Assembly: GCA_035656635.1 (NCBI GenBank)
Contig: DASRSD010000074.1
Span: 1 to 33,504 of the forward strand
Source of the DNA: Pirellulales bacterium
GTDB lineage: Bacteria; Planctomycetota; Planctomycetia; Pirellulales; JADZDJ01
Direction: 5' to 3'
Length of the DNA: 33,504 bases
Both the position numbers and the translations under genes were made by a program. The notes under the pieces were generated by a model that was given only the letters and a program-made list of their open reading frames with translations, was not told the origin of the DNA and did no database searches. Of the stretch, positions 11,001-18,051 are shown piece after piece; the first letter of the stretch is position 1; every line of letters begins with the position of its first letter.

Positions 11001-11928
11001 CGCTGCTGATGGGCGTCCAGCGCTGGGCCAGCATGGGCCGCAGCACGACCAATCCCTGGGAATCGACAATTTTTCCAATCCGCCCATCTTCCGTCAGCGT
11101 TTTCGCCACGACGAATTTCGAATCGTCGACCGGGCCGTTGATCGCCACTAATTGCAGCTCGGCCAGCGGCGGCCCGACGGTAGGCGCTCCCTCGGGCCGG
11201 GCGGTAATGCCCAAGAGCTTATTCAATTGCGCATCGACATACGCCTCGATATTGATTGGCCCATCGTGAGCCAGAAGTTTTACGCGATAAACATAACAAT
11301 GCCGATCGGCGTATTCCGCCAGCCCCTGCGCGCGGGCCGCCAGCAACGGCGAGGCATCGTGAACCTCCAGGCCCAACAGACCGAGCAAATCGATTTGCTT
11401 GTGCGGATCTAAAAACCAAGGGGAATCGCCGGCGACGGCGGTGTTGTTGGCTTCGTCGATTTGCCATAGCCGCGAGCCGGATGCAATGCGATATTTCTGC
11501 GGCGAATCTTCCCAGCGCACCAGGCCCGGCGCTTGAATCCACACGTCGGCCGATTGGCCATCTTTGGTGACTTTTAATTCCAACGTTTTCGCAGCCCGCA
11601 AATCGTCCAGGACCTGCGAGAATTGCGGCGCACCGCGAACCGGATTCCGCGTGAATAACAAGGCTCCCACCACCACGGCGGCCGCCATGGCGGCCAGCCC
11701 CAGCGAGCGCCGCAGCCAATTCGGCCGCTTGGCCCGCGGCGTGCTGTGAAAACCTGTTGCCGGTTTTGATGCGGCGGCAAATACACTCAACGTTCGCTGG
11801 CGCAGTTCGACCAGCGATTGCTCGTCGGCAGCAGGCGCATCGGCCTCGATTGCGCGCAGCATGGCTTTTGTTTGCGCTTCATCATCCGGCAATGAATTTG
11901 CGTTGGGATTCGAGTTTTCGTCGTTCAT
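2074..11928 (-). CDS. Giant membrane-anchored LolA-like/FecR-like/VIT/VWA/TPR protein, putative ECF sigma partner
   Basis: A 3284-residue protein. Residues 1-73 are polar and likely cytoplasmic. One hydrophobic helix (about 74-92, AAMAAAVVVGALLF) predicts that the rest is outside the cytoplasm. The outer part holds a LolA/RseB-like beta region (about 95-260), a FecR-like segment (about 305-365), a VIT domain (about 435-570), and a VWA domain (about 680-865) with the MIDAS motif DTSAS near 687. A low-complexity region with eight consecutive Gly (about 1147) comes next, then a second LolA-like region (about 1358-1563). About 1700 C-terminal residues of helical TPR-like repeats complete the protein. 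Its ATG overlaps the sigma factor stop by 4 bp (ATGA), so translation is coupled. The position fits an anti-sigma or signalling partner, but the N-terminus has no His/Cys zinc anti-sigma motif. The domain calls come from reading motifs; the sigma partnership is inferred. Confidence 0.85.
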   Translation of the reverse strand: MNDENSNPNANSLPDDEAQTKAMLRAIEADAPAADEQSLVELRQRTLSVFAAASKPATGFHSTPRAKRPNWLRRSLGLAAMAAAVVVGALLFTRNPVRGAPQFSQVLDDLRAAKTLELKVTKDGQSADVWIQAPGLVRWEDSPQKYRIASGSRLWQIDEANNTAVAGDSPWFLDPHKQIDLLGLLGLEVHDASPLLAARAQGLAEYADRHCYVYRVKLLAHDGPINIEAYVDAQLNKLLGITARPEGAPTVGPPLAELQLVAINGPVDDSKFVVAKTLTEDGRIGKIVDSQGLVVLRPMLAQRWTPISSETLLKTGDWLRTDIRGANAVKIRLSSEAELTLGPGSLLELISPTQARLHSGEVQYNAPKREGQKNNAFVFELLGPQKESQKLAAANKQIWRINRDEKLVEEKVRPQWLAGFEGASSNESLGSLIVNLPDHPNEPLDVGYHKVSVEIRDQIARTTIEESFVNHTTERLEGVFYFPLPQDASISDFGMWIGNALVEADIVEKQRAREIYETILREKRDPGLLEWTSGNLFKARVFPIEPMSEKRIKIVYTQVLPLRGNKYRYTYGLHSELLASHPLRELSLSVQVNSALPLKSVTCPTHSVRTEQTEHSAQVDFAAQEYTPQRDFEVVCEVESRNSDVVVVPHRRGDDGYFLLQLTPPGPEGNFQREVVADGKPLNLVLLCDTSASMDAEKRKQQSEFVATMLSSLGEKDRFQLAAADVATTWVSPEAMSPTAENIAQVREFLDKRVSLGWTDLDQAFAAVLKQAPTDAQVVYIGDGIVTAGETDPASFVKRLGRLIAGTPADGSSKPAQADEHAAKPQADTSTTSTQRSFHAVTVGNTYEAIVLRGIAEVGHGSVRNIGGERMPQLVALELLNELTQPSLRDVNVEFHGLQVAAVYPEHLPSLPAGTQQILVGRYLPTGADQQGEVVVTAKRGAETVRYAAKINLKDAEAGNSFIPRLWARQHLDHLLQQGPSEAIHNQIIALSEEFHIITPYTSLLVLESDADRERFGVKKRFTMRDGEQFFAAGRDNANFELLQKQMKQAGDWRLRLRYQVLRELAGLGRNGPLLQQQLQALMGDNRYITAGPIATGGVGLQLSAENNSYTRYLSISGGNLFYAGVPRSGLSSVNAQTDESAFEFNGIGGGGGGGGFGRRMNILKSSSDFGLLADGLETPLSDSSKADIPFYPMAGQQLEDDLEPGQKTFNGPLDAAEFDGKMETTPLAMGLPEVSKDELSEPGTPPLVYPDAAFWRKIPTGGRGFAYDRRRAGEGQLGDGEGLDLNSLFSPAVYEQKSRDVAYTIAKPVYEYGRMPYWHTEPPYTGWLNTLFPALAAPPVKPAPEKEPEGWSADAIALSKSLLRTDSLAKLTGGIEMVRTTDSFDPRWSRHIGQTSDLVLYSPTAWLMRSLDPSSHIIVNYCDEKERLVFSQALLLGRTRKSIERELKSLPMGWSDYSQTAAYAQFSGNSHAKVESAGENRAQLMITFEHSKEERKLLIDTARHVLLKDETFQDGKVTNTIEFSDFVDIGGSLLARRVLVSNAKGQKTSETKLEVNLLAPQAYSARVKTELAARPQVQFLQVPGVPLKTARQRVADGSASFDDRITMMLYNCLLQQWDELLSQLDATEKAATDKPGVHWLRTVILATIRRNEEARQRLLEEAHKLAAGKQPHQVFLADFVLDQAQSVCSPAELLEFVQILEPVYIEQPADIDLKSRWQERLLGCYESLDRQAEALALRRTLAEQAPWDVNRQIEYARKLLQAGQSPAAYDWVQKELDRPIEWTDGEDESLRAALAEFYRSEVRWEDLLHYTTEWIKRNPPYGRAYQEHLSALVYNNQLEAANALVEKWLKESQMEGPLPRDQLARLDVAISFAQGNCWNLQIDQGEELAERWGEPLAQVAMFFTQHKGHFDLVQRIVNDYRFAQCDACDRFRGFVLGLLQSDLEKLSPEQIGSFVSWALSGRIELPEALAGRKQLDASEIPDSVWKKIADALHERWLHMEDKDEKNSLSESLRTIYAARFDSAELLPFLRERIASAPKEFKPGYISALFDALLSHKWTEANEQEAFGWWHQLSTAEDDTARLGVQIPALYRLVDGMITARQAHDEQALHDEGKTDQLTRIELRDKKAEFAKASKAALSDRLAAEATKVENANKSDPHDLPLLPWLHMEQAYLDVQLNQNLSQVEDFCWKILGDAPPKLKEDSEAELADETADAVLAQLRRNLLDAMLRQRAFITAMNLAARRNAQPATIDRILKYIDAGIEQGGPRLAGWRAMKFQMLVALDRPDELEQQLRGWIRSDETTTPWRKALALLLAERGRLEEAIQLFEAAEKYKLLSGPDYRTLANWYLVNNRREDYDRCRIEAFKRMPEGVLTNSLWGINNRWQRRDLPPPAELDDDTLFAVRALLEKTSQPGNYFGVVRQLYESTRDFRLLEAIPDGAVGRSPEQIYPYLQNVQGQILSAVQKEAANDEIIARIQKLREGKLTTTDGRALDLLEAMVQRRSAEVLNQPGPHVDACVAALKRAFDRDWANGEPALMAGLLNSLGKLPQPAMVDEQLRELRELRGKAIVGSRDHLLITNHLSNLLFWSYDKHDEAIEQMQAEVRSYDLAHPHGWPAQDNDVLGDYVHLYEGARHFADGETVLQKYLATPENEQQRKWLDNRLFELYDNALDHDGEVSLGKGDELFHNLLAEGLKQLDHATDENVRHDTVARLCNTFAIAHQHHFADANKELRNFVFKVIPGVLPRQQSRYHDTANAPLGVIREALGLRAELRYLVERMEQYPAWLSIGYNNVWNAFGWELAQRREEAANTHVDIQELEPRILKLVIAELQRDLRSRQARNRTVYAINYSYFWAGKTDDFAQAAEEVYSASKNSGRSVQYIANYLWDGLRRFSRAIEMLLIAQHQGLLDEGMQEQLVDYLQQQNRHAESIAILEPLIEQHPDNMHYRCQLMAAYFHTQQPHQLAELVKQIDEHFHQGGRWQEGSIAELGRTCKDCQLYDQAVGYLNEAISLHQRANGGVTLNDQWLSDQYEALASAQAALGHTKEAVDAASGAIVCWGNRQDMRQNVLNTLHSVLSQSKDLPAYLKQLDEESAKSGQDSPILRKAIGQVFKDRKEYEPAIKQLQLAAQLQPNDREIDQALLECYDQLGKRAEATRQLLQLIANDQHHIDLYEKLADRLKDQPAEAERAVTSIVEVGSQEAENHTALATIREHQNRWDEAIAQWADVAKLRSLEPTGLVKLATAQIHQHEWAAAQQTIEKLQHTDWPQRFNDVGNQIRTLQEQLPKK

Positions 11929-12581
11929 GGCGTGTCTCGGCTCTGTTCAACTTCGCTGGCTTGCGTTGGTTGCTGGTTCGCAGTTGCTTTCTTCGGTGTG
12001 GGGCGATCGTCTGGAAAATACATTTCAAACTGGGTGCGAAACTCCGCACGGGCCCGCGCTAATTTCGATTTAATTGCCTCGACCGTGTTCCCCCATTGTC
12101 CGGCCATTTGGCTCAGGCTGTGTTCGTCTAAATACTTGGCGGTCAATAGTGCGGCATACTCGGGAGTTAGCTCCGCCAGTGCGGCGCGCACCAAATCGGC
12201 GAGTTCGCGCTGTTCGGCCAGTGGAAAAGGTTGCCCGTCGTTCAGGCGGCGGTGGAGCGAAATTGCCTGCGCTTCCGCTAGTGTTTTCACGCGCGCAGCC
12301 CGGGCGGCTTGTCGCCAACAGGCCGCCAGCTTGTGATGGGCGATGCCTGTCAGCCAACTCCACAGCGTGCCGCGCTGCGGATCGAACCGCCCGGCGGAAC
12401 CGGCCGCTTCCAGGAACGTTTCTTGCACCACGTCGGCCACGGTTGCCGCATCGGGGCCCAACAACCTGGCGACGTAACGCCACACGTCCAAGCTGTAGTT
12501 GTCGTACAGTTTGGCCCAGGCGTCGCGGTCGCCGGCTTGTAAACCGCGAATTACAGCATGTTGGGCTGGCTCATCGAGCAC
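11925..12581 (-). CDS. ECF-type RNA polymerase sigma-70 family factor
   Basis: A 218-residue two-domain extracytoplasmic-function sigma factor. Region 2 (about residues 10-80) includes DAWAKLYDNYSLDVWRYVAR and DVVQETFLEAA, the core-binding and -10 recognition helices. Region 4 (about 140-195) includes LTPEYAALLTAKYLDEHS and the helix-turn-helix stretch SLSQMAGQWGNTVEAIKSKL, which would bind the -35 element. The linker between regions 2 and 4 is long and basic. The start is GTG at 12581 with no clear ribosome-binding site. The stop overlaps the ATG of the giant protein gene, so both are probably made from one message. Many such pairs are autoregulated, but I could not pick out a convincing ECF promoter in the 146 bp upstream. 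The sigma call is firm; the ECF group and regulon are unknown. Confidence 0.93.
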   Translation of the reverse strand: MLDEPAQHAVIRGLQAGDRDAWAKLYDNYSLDVWRYVARLLGPDAATVADVVQETFLEAAGSAGRFDPQRGTLWSWLTGIAHHKLAACWRQAARAARVKTLAEAQAISLHRRLNDGQPFPLAEQRELADLVRAALAELTPEYAALLTAKYLDEHSLSQMAGQWGNTVEAIKSKLARARAEFRTQFEMYFPDDRPTPKKATANQQPTQASEVEQSRDTP

Positions 12582-12727
12582 GTGGCCGTCTCTGGGTACA
12601 GGCGGTCAGTCTATAAGATATTGGCGATTAGACGCCGCCAGGTGTCGCACAATTCCCAAAAAAATCAGAATTGTTCGCGCCAGTCGCCAGCTTGCCACGC
12701 CAGCCGCTCCGTTTGCCAGGCCATTGG

Positions 12728-14425
12728 CTAATGCTTGAGCACTTTATTCGGGAACATTCCCACCGAATTCGATTCGTAACCAATGTTTCGCAGCGCCTGC
12801 GGACCCAGCCGTTCGGCCAATTGGGCCAAATACAAGCTTTGGGGTCCGACCGGCTTATTTTCCGAATCGACAACGCCCAGCGGCAGTTTTGGCTCCTTAT
12901 CGAACGGCCGCGCCGTGGGCACGTTCTCTCCCAGGCAACCGATCATCCAATTTTTCGCCCCCGGCGGATCTTGAATGACGAACGATTTGGCAATGCAATT
13001 CCAGGCCACGGCCCAACCCATTGTCCAACCGTGGCCGGAACCCATTTCGCCCCGGTTCATGTAATCGATGCCGCCGCCGGGCACGGTGCAATTGTCGACC
13101 AGCATGCCCGTCGACCAGCGCATGTGCGGTTGCATGTGGCCATTGCCGTAGAAAGTGCAATTGAGCAGCACAATGGGGCCGCTCTGCTCACTGCCTGTCG
13201 CCGCATAAAACACGTCGTCCCCTTTGCCGGAGCAGCGATCCAGCAGCAATTGGCTGGCGTTGGTGCCGAAATCGGCCGGCTTGGCTGCTCCCTCGGTTGG
13301 CTTTTCGTGATTCACCACCACTTTGAACAGCGTAATTCGCTGTCCGCCAATGCCCACCGAGTTCACCGTATTTTCCATCAGGACATCTTGCACCCAGCAA
13401 TCGTTACCATGGATGTGCATGCCGGAGTACGTGGCGGCCGTCATCGCCACTGCCTGCGGCGGGCAAACAATGCGCAAATGTTCTACCCCGGCCTGCGATA
13501 TCGCCGACGGTTGCACAATTTTGAAGACCGTCGCTCCCGTTGGCTTCAAAAAATTTGCATCCAAGCAATCGGAAAGCGGAATGTCGACCGTGATTTTGTT
13601 TTGCGCAATCGCCGCAATTTTTCGCAGCGTGATGATGTCTCTTCCCACGCCGATCCACGTTTCGCGCTTCCCGTCGCGGACGAGGTTGTCCATTTGCATG
13701 AACTTCACCCAGTCGTCGGTGACCGGGCGCTTGATGGCAATGGTATCGTCCACCGCTAGGTGCGAGGCATCGGCGACGGTAAATGTGGAGATTCCCGAGG
13801 GCACGTAGGCATCGGTAATTGCCGTGGGCGCGGTTTTCACCATGGGCGTGGTGGGCTCCGGCGGCTCTTCGTCGGGGCTGCGCCCGCCTTCTTCGGTCGG
13901 TCTAGCCCGACGCCGATTGCTGGTTCCCAGCACAATGGCGCTATGCCTGCCGCCGGTCATTGTGATGGTTGAACTCTCGGCGCCGCTGTCCGATTCGCCG
14001 CCGCCACTGCCGCGCAGCACAACGCCGCTGGTGATGATCGTAACGGGCCGGGCGCAGGGATACGTTCCCGGCTCCAGCAATACCGCGCCGCGAAAGCCGT
14101 TTTCCAAGGGCATTTTGGAAACCGCATCAATCGCAGTTTGAATGGTGGCTGTGTCGTCCGCGCCGCCGGACGGCTTGATGGTCATTTTCACCGGGACGGT
14201 GGGCAGCGCTACGCCGCCCCCCATGTAGCCGGCGCTGGAAAAATCCATGATCCGGTCGCCGGTCGGCGTGGCTTTATAAACCAACTTGCCGTCGGAACCA
14301 AGATATACCCACTGGCTTTTCGAACTGCTGGTGGCTTGGCCGTGAGCCACAGGGGGAATGTTCACCCCGGCCATGCACAAGCACAGGGTGGTCCAAATTG
14401 CAGCCTGCGGGTGACGTTGCTTCAT
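12728..14425 (-). CDS. Secreted pectate-lyase-like right-handed beta-helix protein
   Basis: About 565 residues. The first 30 form a signal peptide: basic MKQRHPQ, a hydrophobic core, and a likely cleavage after AHG. Near residue 85 the sequence GGADDTATIQTAIDAVSK is the characteristic start of pectate-lyase-superfamily beta-helix proteins (Pectate_lyase_3 type). FRGAVLLEPGTYPC and VLRGSGGG follow as the first helix rungs. A Pro/Glu/Arg-rich insertion (about 180-200) interrupts the helix. Later rungs include VQDVLMENTVNSVGIGG and VLLNCTFYGNGHMQ. The family includes polysaccharide lyases and glycosidases, so the reaction is not fixed. ATG 14425 was chosen because it gives a standard signal peptide; an in-frame ATG at 14467 would add 14 residues. 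It is divergent from the GH43-like gene, with 86 bp between starts, suggesting shared control. Confidence 0.78.
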   Translation of the reverse strand: MKQRHPQAAIWTTLCLCMAGVNIPPVAHGQATSSSKSQWVYLGSDGKLVYKATPTGDRIMDFSSAGYMGGGVALPTVPVKMTIKPSGGADDTATIQTAIDAVSKMPLENGFRGAVLLEPGTYPCARPVTIITSGVVLRGSGGGESDSGAESSTITMTGGRHSAIVLGTSNRRRARPTEEGGRSPDEEPPEPTTPMVKTAPTAITDAYVPSGISTFTVADASHLAVDDTIAIKRPVTDDWVKFMQMDNLVRDGKRETWIGVGRDIITLRKIAAIAQNKITVDIPLSDCLDANFLKPTGATVFKIVQPSAISQAGVEHLRIVCPPQAVAMTAATYSGMHIHGNDCWVQDVLMENTVNSVGIGGQRITLFKVVVNHEKPTEGAAKPADFGTNASQLLLDRCSGKGDDVFYAATGSEQSGPIVLLNCTFYGNGHMQPHMRWSTGMLVDNCTVPGGGIDYMNRGEMGSGHGWTMGWAVAWNCIAKSFVIQDPPGAKNWMIGCLGENVPTARPFDKEPKLPLGVVDSENKPVGPQSLYLAQLAERLGPQALRNIGYESNSVGMFPNKVLKH

Positions 14426-14511
14426 CGTCTTCACGGCTTTGAAATGCCGGCGGGATGGTGATAACATGGCCCTATTCTAAGCGAAGTCCGCTTCCTTTGC
14501 GCGGGGTGACG

Positions 14512-15723
14512 ATGCTGGTTCACACGAAAATCGCCTTTTGCTTGCCGCGCTGTGCTGCGCAGCCTGCTTCCGCCCGAAGATTTTTTTCCGCCCGGCGGAT
14601 GCCCATTTTCCGCACGGCCACAATCATCGCTACGGCGGCCTTATTTTATTTCACTCTCTGGCAAAGCATCGCGGCCGCCGACCAGGGCGGCCAAGGCGAC
14701 TGGATCCATCCCGGCGAAATCTGGCCTGACGATCGTGGTCAGCACATTCAGGCCCACGGCGGCAGTATCATCAAAGTGGGGGATTTGTATTACTGGTTCG
14801 GCGAAGATCGAGCCCGCGGCCAGGATCGCAGCAAGCGCTACGTGGGCTGTTACTCCTCGCCGGATTTAATTCATTGGACCTTCCGCAACCAGGTCATCAA
14901 GCTTGCCAATCCGGAAAATTTCAATTTGGGTTGGGTGCTGGAGCGGCCGAAAGTGTTTTACAACGCCGCCACCCAAAAGTTCGTCATGTACATGCACATC
15001 GATGGCTCGCTCGGCGGCCAGCGCGGCTCGTACAATTTAGCCCGCGTGGGCACCGCCACGTGCGACACGGTCGATGGCGATTACACCTATCTCCACAGCT
15101 TCCGGCCGCTGGGGCACGAAAGCCGCGACATTGGCCAGTTCGTCGACGATGACGGCACGGCTTATCTCATTTCGGAAGACCGCCCCAACGGCTTTCACAT
15201 TTACAAGCTTTCCGACGATTATCTGTCCATCGATAAAGATGTGTGCCTCATTCGCCAGCACATGGAAGGAGGTGCGCTGGTGCACTACAACGGGCTGTAC
15301 TATTCCATCGGCTCCCATTTGACAAGCTGGGACCCCAACCCGAACGAGTATGCCACGGCCACCAAGCTGGAAGGGCCGTGGTCGGAATTCAAAAACATCG
15401 CGCCGCCGGAAACCAACACGTACGGCTCGCAATCGACGATGCTGCTGAAAGTGGTCGGCTCGCAAACCACGTCGGTCATTTTCATGGGCGATATGTGGAA
15501 GCCGCGCAATCTGGCCGATTCGCGCTACCTGTGGATGCCGCTGGAAATTGGCGAGGGCAAATTGTGGCTCTCCAAGCCGCAATCGTGGACCTTCGACGTG
15601 AAAACGGGCGAATCGCGCCTGGCAGACCAACCCGCCCACGGCAATGCGGCCGGAAAATCGGGCGAAAAATCCGGAACGCCCGACGCTAAATCCGGCGAGG
15701 ACAATCCGTTCGAAGATCATTGA
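14512..15723 (+). CDS. Secreted GH43-like five-bladed beta-propeller glycosidase
   Basis: A 403-residue exported protein resembling glycoside hydrolase family 43, especially the exo-galactanase-like subfamilies. The motif IQAHGGSIIKVGDLYYWFGE opens the first blade. DIGQFVDDDGTAYLIS supplies a likely pKa-modulating Asp, and MEGGALVHYNGLYYSIGS supplies a likely acid Glu. In many GH43 enzymes the first blade carries a catalytic Asp; here HGG stands in that area, as I recall for galactan-type members, so the base may be missing or different. The ATG at 14512 has GGGGTGA upstream. The ATG at 14599 would give a shorter classical signal peptide (ATIIATAALFYFTLWQSIAAA), so the start is uncertain. The C-terminal 35 residues are a charged Gly/Ser/Lys-rich tail. 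It sits head to head with the pectate-lyase-like gene. Confidence 0.82.
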   Translation: MLVHTKIAFCLPRCAAQPASARRFFSARRMPIFRTATIIATAALFYFTLWQSIAAADQGGQGDWIHPGEIWPDDRGQHIQAHGGSIIKVGDLYYWFGEDRARGQDRSKRYVGCYSSPDLIHWTFRNQVIKLANPENFNLGWVLERPKVFYNAATQKFVMYMHIDGSLGGQRGSYNLARVGTATCDTVDGDYTYLHSFRPLGHESRDIGQFVDDDGTAYLISEDRPNGFHIYKLSDDYLSIDKDVCLIRQHMEGGALVHYNGLYYSIGSHLTSWDPNPNEYATATKLEGPWSEFKNIAPPETNTYGSQSTMLLKVVGSQTTSVIFMGDMWKPRNLADSRYLWMPLEIGEGKLWLSKPQSWTFDVKTGESRLADQPAHGNAAGKSGEKSGTPDAKSGEDNPFEDH

Positions 15724-15780
15724 ACCGGCATTACCCGTCGGGCAACTGCCGAGTTCATCCCGGCAGCTGCGCAGCCAACG

Positions 15781-18051
15781 CTACTTCTGCTCGATCTTTT
15801 CCTGCTCGTTTTTACGGTCCGCCTCCATGGTGGCAATCGCGCGTTTGGTTACCCGATCGGCGAAGGCTTCCATGTCCACGAGCGACGGATCAGCCTGCCC
15901 CATCGCAAAGCCAGATTTTTCGGCCACGAGCAAGCCAATCAGCGTGCCGAACAATCCGGTGGCGGGATCGATGGCGCCGGCCGTGCCGTTGCCATTACTG
16001 GCCGCCGCTCCCCCGCCGGCCACAAACACGCGCTGCGGCACCAGCGGCTGAGTGCTTTTGGCCAACTGCTCGGCCAAAATCGAAATGGCGTACAGCTTCG
16101 GATCGCGGAACGAGGCAATCCGCCGCATCATCACCGTGGCCTCCGACAACCCAATCTGAGCAATGCGCTGCGCCTCGCCGCGGCCGGCCAGTTCCCGTTG
16201 CCGAGAATCGGCCTCGGCCGTCACGACGGTTTGCTCCGCCTGCCGGCGCGAACGCGCCAATTCTGCATCAGCCATGACAATGGTTTGATCGGCCTGCTTG
16301 CGGGCCCGAGCTAAATCGGCCTCGCCGTGGCTTTCGGCAATTTGCACTTGCACCCGGGTGTTGGTGAGCTCGGTTTGCATGTGGGCTTGCGCTTGGGCTT
16401 CGTTGAGAATGCGTTGCTTCTCCGCGGCGGCACGTTGCCGTTCGTAGGTTTCGATTTGCTCGACCGACAATTGCCGCTGCCGTAACTGTTCCAGCAGCGT
16501 TTCAATTTTGGTGTCGCCTTCTTTCGGGTCAGGCTTGCCAATCAGCACGTCGACGCACTCAATGTCGAACTCGCGGAATTTTTTCCGCAGCACGTCGCGG
16601 GCCTCGGCCTGAATGACATCGCGCTCGTGCAACAGCTCCAGCATCATTTTGTGGTGCGCCACGTCGCGGAAAAATGCCGACAGCATGGGGTCCAGCGTTT
16701 GGGTAATGAGCTTTTTGACGTCGCCAAACCGCTGGATGACGCTGGGCGCCCGCTGATAGTCGATATGCACCACCACCGACAGCGGCAGGAGCGGCTCGTA
16801 CGCATCGCGGGTGACTAAATCGATGGAACGCAAGCTTTCGTCGTAGCGATGGGCTTCGCTTTTGCCGGTGATCCAGTGCAACACAAAGTTGGTGGTCGGC
16901 ACCAGAATGATGGCGCCGGCAAACGTGTTGAACGGATATTTCCCCGGTCCCAGCGGCTTTTCCCACACGCCGCGCTGGCCTTCGGCCACGCGCTCGCCAT
17001 GGCGAAAGGCCGTGCCGGAAAGGTCTTCCCCCACCCGGCCGTAATAACTGACCACCACGCCCACGTAACCAATGGGCACCACGGTTTTGGGAATCATTTC
17101 CACCGAAGCGAACCAGCGATTGATAAAGTACGTGCCGTCGGTCAGCGGCACATACTGCCGGCCTCGGCGGCCGCCGGCGAGCAGGAAGTTTTCCGGATCT
17201 TGAAAGTTGTTGTGATAGTGTTCCTCGCTCGGGTCGGTGCCCACAGCCGGGGCAATGATTTCTCCCGGCGCCAGCGAAGGACCATCGTGCACGGTCACAA
17301 TGTTGATGCTGTCGACTTGCATCAGGCTGCCCGGCTCCAGCGGATCGTCCACTTGCATTGGTCCGCCGACGATCAGCGGATCGAAACCGCTGCAATTCAG
17401 CAGTTCTTCGCGCCACTGGGCAACGATTTGCGATTCCTGCTTGTCTTGCAACCCCGGCAGCGTGTGCACCCGGCTTTCGGTAATTACGACAAAGCACGAC
17501 AGGTTCACGGCGTAGACGCCTTCGCGCAAAATTCCACGTTGCCGGCCGCGCTGGCCGATCATACTCTCGGCCGTGCCGTCGCCGATCAAGAACTTACGAG
17601 CATCCTGAAAGTGATTGCACGGCGTCACCCGGGCCAACGTTTGACCGGCCTGCAACGGTTCGCCATCGCGCGCATACACATAACCAATTTTTCCCTGGGC
17701 GATGGTCACCAGCCGCATTTTGTGCAAGCGATATTGCACGCGCCACAGGCCGAAATGCATTCCGCCGCGCAGCAGCTCAGCCTGATAACCGGCCTCGCCA
17801 TTCAGCGCAATGATGCGGCCTTCCGACACCGAGCCGGCATGCGACCACAATTTTTCCACCACCGCGGCCATGTCATTGGGCACATACCGCAGCGATGCCC
17901 ACGCCGCAAACGCGACCACCAGCAACACGCTTGCCAAAATGGTCAAAATCCACACGCCTTCCGAAATGGCTTCCGGAGATTGGGCCAACAACCATGGCAT
18001 GCCCCCGTGGCTTGAACCGATTCCGATTGCCGCAAACATAGAAGTAAGCAT
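15781..18051 (-). CDS. Large SPFH/band-7 (flotillin-like) membrane protein
   Basis: About 756 residues. A hydrophobic helix near residues 33-55 (ILTILASVLLVVAFAAWASL) precedes RYVPNDMAAVVEKLW, a stomatin/flotillin-type entry into the SPFH fold. Further SPFH-like segments (MIPKTVVPIGYVGVVVSYYG; LPLSVVVHIDYQRAPSVIQR) appear in the middle third. The later part (about 560-680) is a long Gln/Glu/Arg/Ala-rich coiled coil with EAQAQAHMQTELTNTRVQVQ and repeated QAEQTVVTAEA-like units, as in flotillins. A Gly/Ala-rich stretch (about 690-720) and a charged tail end the protein. It probably assembles into membrane scaffolds. ATG 18051 is preceded by GGAGGGATGATCAG, a good ribosome-binding site; the frame is open further upstream but without one. 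No NfeD-like partner is seen next to it. It is longer than typical flotillins (about 500 residues). Confidence 0.82.
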   Translation of the reverse strand: MLTSMFAAIGIGSSHGGMPWLLAQSPEAISEGVWILTILASVLLVVAFAAWASLRYVPNDMAAVVEKLWSHAGSVSEGRIIALNGEAGYQAELLRGGMHFGLWRVQYRLHKMRLVTIAQGKIGYVYARDGEPLQAGQTLARVTPCNHFQDARKFLIGDGTAESMIGQRGRQRGILREGVYAVNLSCFVVITESRVHTLPGLQDKQESQIVAQWREELLNCSGFDPLIVGGPMQVDDPLEPGSLMQVDSINIVTVHDGPSLAPGEIIAPAVGTDPSEEHYHNNFQDPENFLLAGGRRGRQYVPLTDGTYFINRWFASVEMIPKTVVPIGYVGVVVSYYGRVGEDLSGTAFRHGERVAEGQRGVWEKPLGPGKYPFNTFAGAIILVPTTNFVLHWITGKSEAHRYDESLRSIDLVTRDAYEPLLPLSVVVHIDYQRAPSVIQRFGDVKKLITQTLDPMLSAFFRDVAHHKMMLELLHERDVIQAEARDVLRKKFREFDIECVDVLIGKPDPKEGDTKIETLLEQLRQRQLSVEQIETYERQRAAAEKQRILNEAQAQAHMQTELTNTRVQVQIAESHGEADLARARKQADQTIVMADAELARSRRQAEQTVVTAEADSRQRELAGRGEAQRIAQIGLSEATVMMRRIASFRDPKLYAISILAEQLAKSTQPLVPQRVFVAGGGAAASNGNGTAGAIDPATGLFGTLIGLLVAEKSGFAMGQADPSLVDMEAFADRVTKRAIATMEADRKNEQEKIEQK

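Noticed and set aside
12582-12727. ECF-type autoregulatory promoter upstream of the sigma factor gene
   Set aside because: TATCTTATAG on the minus strand is A/T-rich, but I found no AAC-type -35 at a suitable distance, so it was not called.
12671-13759. Open frame of about 362 codons opposite the pectate-lyase-like gene
   Set aside because: His/Arg-rich shadow frame without motifs; the minus strand has a signal peptide and beta-helix signatures.
16849-18015. Open frame of about 388 codons opposite the SPFH gene
   Set aside because: Shadow of the SPFH reading frame; no signal peptide, domain or ribosome-binding site.
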